64,000 nt of DNA from Gaeumannomyces sp. JS-464 (Eukaryota > Ascomycota > Sordariomycetes > Magnaporthales > Magnaporthaceae), in assembly GCA_002197995.1 (NCBI GenBank), contig NGZR01000005.1:1612001-1676000 (forward strand), in the 5' to 3' direction. Below, one piece after another: positions 59,601 through 64,000 of the stretch; the stretch's first letter is position 1; every line of letters begins with the position of its first letter. Below the pieces are notes generated by a model. That model was not told the origin of the DNA. It searched no databases and saw only the letters and a list, made by a program, of their open reading frames with translations. The position numbers and the translations under genes are program-made.

Positions 59601-60250
59601 ACCGAGACCGAGACCGGGATAGAGGCCGAGACAGGCACAAGACGTCATCGCGGCGGGACCGAGATCACGATAGGGACAAGGGCCGGGACCGGACCAAGGA
59701 TCGAGGCAAAGACCGCGATGCCAAAGATCGTGACCGTGCCCGGGAGCGCGATGGCAAGGGCGATCGTGAGCGCGGCGACCAGGATCGGGACAGGGAGCGT
59801 GACCGCCATCGTCACCGTGAGAGCCGGTCGGCACCCAGCAGCGCGGTGGAGCCACCGCTGTCGGCGGGCGGAAAGACGCGCAGCTTCGAGATCAAGGGCG
59901 CCAGCTCCAAAAGCGCGACAGGCGGCAGTGGTGACCGCGACCACGCCTCGCGTCGGGAGTCGCAGGTGTCGTCGTCGGGCGCGGCGACGGCGGCACGGGA
60001 CGTGCATGCTGAGGAGCGCGAGAAGCGCAACCGTGAGAGGCTGATGAAGGAGGCGCAAAAGCTGGCTGGGCTCGCGGGCGGCGCCGGCGCCGGCGGCAAC
60101 AAGCGCAGCCGCGGCGGGGGCGACGACGGCGACCCGAGCAGCAAGCGGAGCCGGCGCAAGGGGCGCAGGGGCGAGGCCGTTTCGGTCGGCGACGAGGAGG
60201 ACCGCATGCGGCGGCTCGAGGCGGAGCGGGAGGGGGCGCGATGGAAATAA
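56686..60250 (+). CDS. RING-finger protein with Met/Gly/Asn-rich middle and Arg-Asp/SR-like repeats
   Basis: Probably a nuclear RING-type E3 or RNA-processing factor; function not established. Exons: 56686-56732, 56807-56916, 56993-57349, 57426-57729 and 57885-60250, all with phase kept; donors are GTTGGT, GTATGC, GTGAGT and GTCAGA. After MATSLFLTPAQADLV a compact RING follows: CAICSKLAINAFKLPCCDQA, ICESC, then CPVC, with KPNKALRTTIKLF behind it. The middle is acidic then Met/Asn/Gly-rich (MPNMDPMMYMNGNFG, YGRGGGNFGYGG, RGG-like GGRGGRGRG), typical of RNA-binding proteins. The last third is an SR/RD-like domain with long Arg-Asp and Arg-Glu alternation (about 59520-59820) and basic nuclear signals. 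One frameshift lies near 57215. It lacks the DWNN and zinc-knuckle domains of Mpe1/RBBP6, so that identity is not claimed. Confidence 0.8.
59550..59640 (+). repeat. Imperfect hexanucleotide repeat encoding Arg-Asp dipeptides
   Basis: Tandem (C/A)G(G/A)GA(C/T/A)-type hexamers encode roughly a dozen consecutive Arg-Asp pairs within the RING protein. Third positions vary, so selection on the dipeptide rather than recent slippage is likely. Confidence 0.8.
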
Positions 60251-61230
60251 CCGCCGTGGCGTCGGCTGCCCGACCAGCCGACTCCCTGCGCGAGAATCCA
60301 GGTCCTCTGGTGGATCGGACCGTTTGTCACGGTTCGCTGCACAAAGCTGCACAGCGTTCATCTTGTATTTGTTGATAAAGGGACTAAGAAGCATCCTCAA
60401 TGTACATAACCTAGTCTAGCCTGGGCTGAGAGGGTCAACTGCCATTGGTGGGGAGTGGCTGCTGTCACCTATGAAGGCCTCGATGCATTCCTGAATGAAT
60501 CTCGGTAGTCCCAGGCCCTTATTCGTGTCGGCTCAAGGCCCAGATGTGCAGCCGCCGTCGTTCACAACAAAGAAGATGGCACTACCACTGCTCTCAATCT
60601 GTGCCATTCCCTGTGTTTGTTTTCCTGCCTCCTCAGCTTCCCATCCTCCCTCGCTGCCCACCGCTCCAGAGAATGCCGAGAGATTAGCACAAAGAGATCT
60701 TCGGAAGGGGCGGTCCCAGCTGACCACCTCTCAGAGCAACCGGCAGCAAAGCCTGAATTGGCAAGCGCGCATGAATTGGGCATGATGCAGTGCCGGCCCC
60801 GCCACCCGACGGTGGGCGCGACCACTCAGCGGGCGGGCATCAGCGTCACCTACCCCAAAGCATCCCAAGCACCCCAAGCTTGCAAGGGTCGTGGCTGCCC
60901 GCCCGCTCGAGCTCTGCCAACCCCTCACGCGGTCGCATGTCAGCCGATAACGCTGCTGTTGCACTGCGAATCACAGCAGCAACGACTGATGGTGCGTGAA
61001 TGGATGACACTCCATGACACGCCTGGAACCTTGGCTCGCTAGCGGCCGGCGTCTCTTCGACTTCACCTCATCCCTTCCTTCCTCTCCCCAACAAACACCC
61101 GCCTGCCCCTTTCCTCCTTCCCGCGACCGCAACAGCAGCCAAACGAAGGGGGGAAACCATGTAGACTTTGCCGCGCTTCCACGCATCCTTCACCGTCAAT
61201 AAAACACAATTCCCGCCCCCTAACAAAAAG
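60251..61230. other. Intergenic region upstream of the septin-like gene
   Basis: 3' flank of the RING gene and promoter/5' UTR of the septin-like GTPase gene, with CT-rich sequence at 61060-61110. No supported gene. Confidence 0.55.
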
Positions 61231-63924
61231 ATGCGGCCGACCGACGGCTTCGGCCGGTCTCCCGCCCGCTCCTCGTCCGACGACGACACGCTGCTGGGAA
61301 TGTCCTCGTTCCACTCCGTCGCTGGCCCGCAGTCCATGTCCTACTGCCTTGCCGACGAGGCCGCCCTGAACGCGTCGCTCGAGCAGTCCCTTGCCGCCTT
61401 CACCAGGCCGAGGCACGACCTGCGCAAGCGCCCCGACGCCGCCGCGGGCCCACCACCACCGGCACCACCCCGCTCCGTCCCGGCCGCCGATGCGACGCCT
61501 CTGCCGCCCGCCCGCCCCGGCCCCGGCTTCGGCGGCAGGGACGGGTCCTTCCGCGCCGCCACCCCTCCCCTTCTCGAGCCCCTGCACGACTTGCTGTCGC
61601 GCACCCTGACCTCGCCCACCAGCTCCTCCCAGAAGCCATCCCCGCTGCCCTCGTCGCGACCCCTGACGCCATTCTCCGGACCCGGCCTCTCGGGCCCCGC
61701 CTCGGCCTTCAGCGGCATATCCTCTCGCCGGAACTCGCTGTCCGAGTTCTCCGAGGCCGACATCGCCAGCATCGCCGACACCAGCGAAGCCGACGACGTG
61801 GCCGACAATGGCGCCGACGCGGGAGTGCAGCAGGCCCTTTGCGGTGAAGCCAGCCTGGAGGACAGCGGGAGTGCCCCGCAGCTTGTTATGCCTAGTATCA
61901 AGATGCCCAGCCGTCGGCCCTTCTCTCAAGAGGGCAAGGCAATCGGCCGGCTCAAGGTCCTAATCGCTGGCGAGTCTGGTATGCTTTCGCCGACACTCAA
62001 CCTCCCCTTCGCATTTCTATAGCCTGGTCGGTTCCAAGTATGGTCAACCAAGCTAATCGCACATGATACTCGCAGGCATTGGCAAGACATCCTTGATCAA
62101 AGCCATTGTGCAGATATGCGAGCATATCGTCCACGTGGACCCCATCAACCCCCATGTTCCTGCTGCTATTTCGGCCAGCGCAACTGCTACCAGGGGTGCC
62201 AAGCCCAAGTCTCAATCGCCACAACCAAAGACATCCAGCGGCAGCACCGACCGGGTAACCGAGATATATGGCAGTACCAAGGCGTACCCAGACTGGTGGA
62301 CTGATTTGGGTGAAGACTCTTCTTCCCGTGTGCAGAGGCGGAGAAAGAGCCTAGGCGACAGTGTCCTGGATCGTAACATTTGCTTTGTTGATACCCCTGG
62401 GTTTCGGGCCGGCTCGCCCCAGGTCAGTTATCGGGTCCCCGTCCCATGGCAACCCGTCCATGCCGGCCTCCCGGTACTGGCCAACCAGATAGATCACTGC
62501 TAACGCTCGCCGCAACCATGCCAACAGTCTTTGCAGAACGTTATGCCCGTGGTGCAATATGTCGAGTCCCACTTAGAGCGCATATCGTCCAACTCGCTCA
62601 GCGACTCAGACCTACTCGCCCTACTGGGTGGCGAGGGTGGCTCTCAAGTCGATGCTGTATTCTATTTGATTTCTCGCGGTAAGCATGCTGACTTCCTGTT
62701 GCTCTTGCCGCATTACGTCAAATCAACATGTATTTCTGACCAGCCATTGGGGCTCATTGGCAGATATGAAATCGGCCGATCTGCAATATCTTCGGTTGCT
62801 CGCGCCCCTGACAAACGTTATACCGTTGCTGGCACGCTCAGACACTGTCCCTCTGGGCCAGCTTACCCCCTGCAAAGACAAGATTCTAAGTCAGCTACGA
62901 GCCGTCGGGGTGCGGCCATTCGACTTTTCGGCGTCACCCCAAGACGGAGGCGCCCAACTTCCTTACGCGATATCCAGCGCCACCGGCTCCGACAATGACG
63001 TCATGGACGCGAGCCTACTTATGAGCCCAGACTACATCCAGCCTCTACTACCATCGGAGCTGGATGTGTTGGTCCGACAGACTTTCAGCTCAGATGGAGC
63101 CTCGTGGCTAAGGCACTCGGCGGCGCGGAAGTACCTACAGTGGCGCTCGGCGAGCACGCATCCAAGCCGCAGGCACTTTACCGGCCCCTGCATCAATGGC
63201 CCCAACAACTGTAGCTGTGCCGCCCACCCCACGACCGACTCCATCTCAGAGTGCCCCGGGAACTCCCAGCCGTGGGCATGGCCGCGTAGACTCCAGAAAC
63301 AGCCAGCAGCGGGCACTCCTTAGCCCGGCCGGATCGGGCTCGGAGACAGCAATGGCTCTCCTCCCCGCGGCCAAGCGTGAGGAGCAGCTGGCCCAGATGC
63401 GGCTGGCCAGCTGGGCGGCAGACCTCCAGCGAAGTCTAGCCAGTGAGCGGGCACGCTACGAAACCATCGCACGGGGCGAGCGCGCCGTCTGGTTGACTGA
63501 GCGGCTAGGAGAGTGTGTTCAGGATGGGACTTTGGTGCCTGTGCGCGGCAGCAGGGCCGGCAACGCTGGCGGTGGTAATAACAACGGCAGCAAAAGTAAC
63601 AGCACTGGCAGCATTGGCATCTGTAGCAACGGCAGGAGTGCCCGTCGCTATTCGCAACACGTCAGCAGCGCTCTGGCGCCCCCTTCGACGTCTGGGGCGT
63701 CGCCGGGTCCGGCAAAGATGATGAGGCGTCGCCACTCGCCCCCGGCCGCCGCGGACCCGCTGGGCCTGATCGAATTGGCGGCCGAACTCCGGGCCAAAGG
63801 CTGGGTTGCCCTCGAGGTCCTGGGAAGCATCGGGGTCCTCGGCGGCCTAGCGCTTTGGGCCACGGGACGGTACTGGCACGCCTATTATTACGACTGGCTC
63901 GTCGAGAGGTTGTGTGGCGATTGA
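61231..63924 (+). CDS. Septin-like GTPase with C-terminal membrane segment
   Basis: GTPase of the septin/TRAFAC class. Exons 61231-61978, 62076-62422, 62528-62678 and 62764-63924, with GT/AG junctions that keep phase. The 240-residue N-terminus is Ser/Pro-rich and disordered. The P-loop, completed across the first intron, reads GESGIGKTSLIKAIV. The G3 motif is CFVDTPGF, as in septins. A segment DAVFYLISR (the septin-type strand before G4) and LLAPLTNVIPLLARSD (G4-like, ARSD replacing AKxD) follow. Near the C-terminus, after a coiled-coil-like charged region (KREEQLAQMRLASWAADLQR), there is one hydrophobic helix (ALEVLGSIGVLGGLALWA) and a short tail. A frameshift near 63150 joins YLQWRSA to the APTTVAVPPTP frame. 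Core septins lack a membrane helix, so this is a septin-related, membrane-anchored variant. Its role is unknown to me. Confidence 0.8.
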
Positions 63925-64000
63925 AGGGGGGAGATGGAGAAAGGGGAACAGTTTTCTCCTTTGTCAGTCAGGGGCTGTAACATGGGATGGCGCGGACCAT
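63925..64000. other. 3' flank of the septin-like gene at the window end
   Basis: Short non-coding flank; nothing identifiable. Confidence 0.5.

Noticed and set aside
58893..59855. 320-codon minus-strand frame opposite the RING/RD gene
   Set aside because: Mirror of the Arg-Asp repeat region; composition artefact.
56686..60250. Identification of the RING gene as Mpe1/RBBP6
   Set aside because: No DWNN ubiquitin-like domain and no CCHC zinc knuckle are visible upstream of the RING.
1..64000. Biosynthetic cluster, defence system or mobile element
   Set aside because: The genes are unrelated housekeeping functions on mixed strands; no core biosynthetic enzyme, transposase, integrase, terminal repeats or CRISPR-like array was found.

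Overview
The window is nuclear DNA from a filamentous ascomycete (Pezizomycotina, most likely a Sordariomycete). This rests on GC-rich coding sequence, genes broken by short introns (about 46-150 nt) with GTAAGT-like donors and CTAAC/CTGAC branch sites, and protein content: PIK1-type PI4-kinase, MUP1-type methionine permease, Bur6/NC2alpha, fungal xylulokinase, MMT-type metal transporter, class-II-like sirtuin, separase, Zn2Cys6 regulator, Kri1, Rab5 and a septin-like GTPase. A Magnaporthales-type fungus would fit, but the sequence alone does not prove it. I see no bacterial operon, phage, CRISPR array, rRNA, convincing tRNA or intact transposon.

Layout. Minus strand: an uncharacterised protein (555-2334), PIK1 (3180-6879), methionine permease (8027-10631), a 4.4 kb gene-poor stretch, a large uncharacterised protein (15008-17808), NC2alpha (20061-21191), an alpha/beta hydrolase (23899-25338), xylulokinase (26172-28154) and a CDF metal transporter (29136-30840). 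Then a plus-strand sirtuin (31758-32996), a minus-strand small mitochondrial membrane protein (33033-33708) and plus-strand separase (34250-40790). A 6.6 kb gene-free region follows, with a 27-nt poly-C run and a 64-nt (TG)n tract. The rest is a Zn2Cys6 transcription factor (+, 47420-50991), KRI1 (-, 52114-54333), Rab5 (+, 54878-55729), a RING/Arg-Asp-repeat protein (+, 56686-60250) and a septin-like membrane GTPase (+, 61231-63924). Three pairs are divergent over 0.5-0.9 kb: CDF/sirtuin, small mitochondrial protein/separase, KRI1/RAB5.

The genes are mostly housekeeping and do not form an evident pathway or cluster. The most striking property is technical. Most long genes, including ones essential in yeast (PIK1, separase, KRI1), are interrupted by one or more single-base frameshifts, several in homopolymers, while the downstream frame keeps full family similarity. 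I read these as consensus errors rather than pseudogenes, so spans below join exons across frameshifts and the apparent breaks should not be taken as biology. Genuine points of interest are a polyasparagine insertion in the separase catalytic domain, a GC-AG intron after the Rab5 P-loop, an acidic insertion in Rab5, an Asp in the sirtuin TQN motif, a septin-like GTPase with a C-terminal membrane anchor, and two sizeable proteins I cannot assign.
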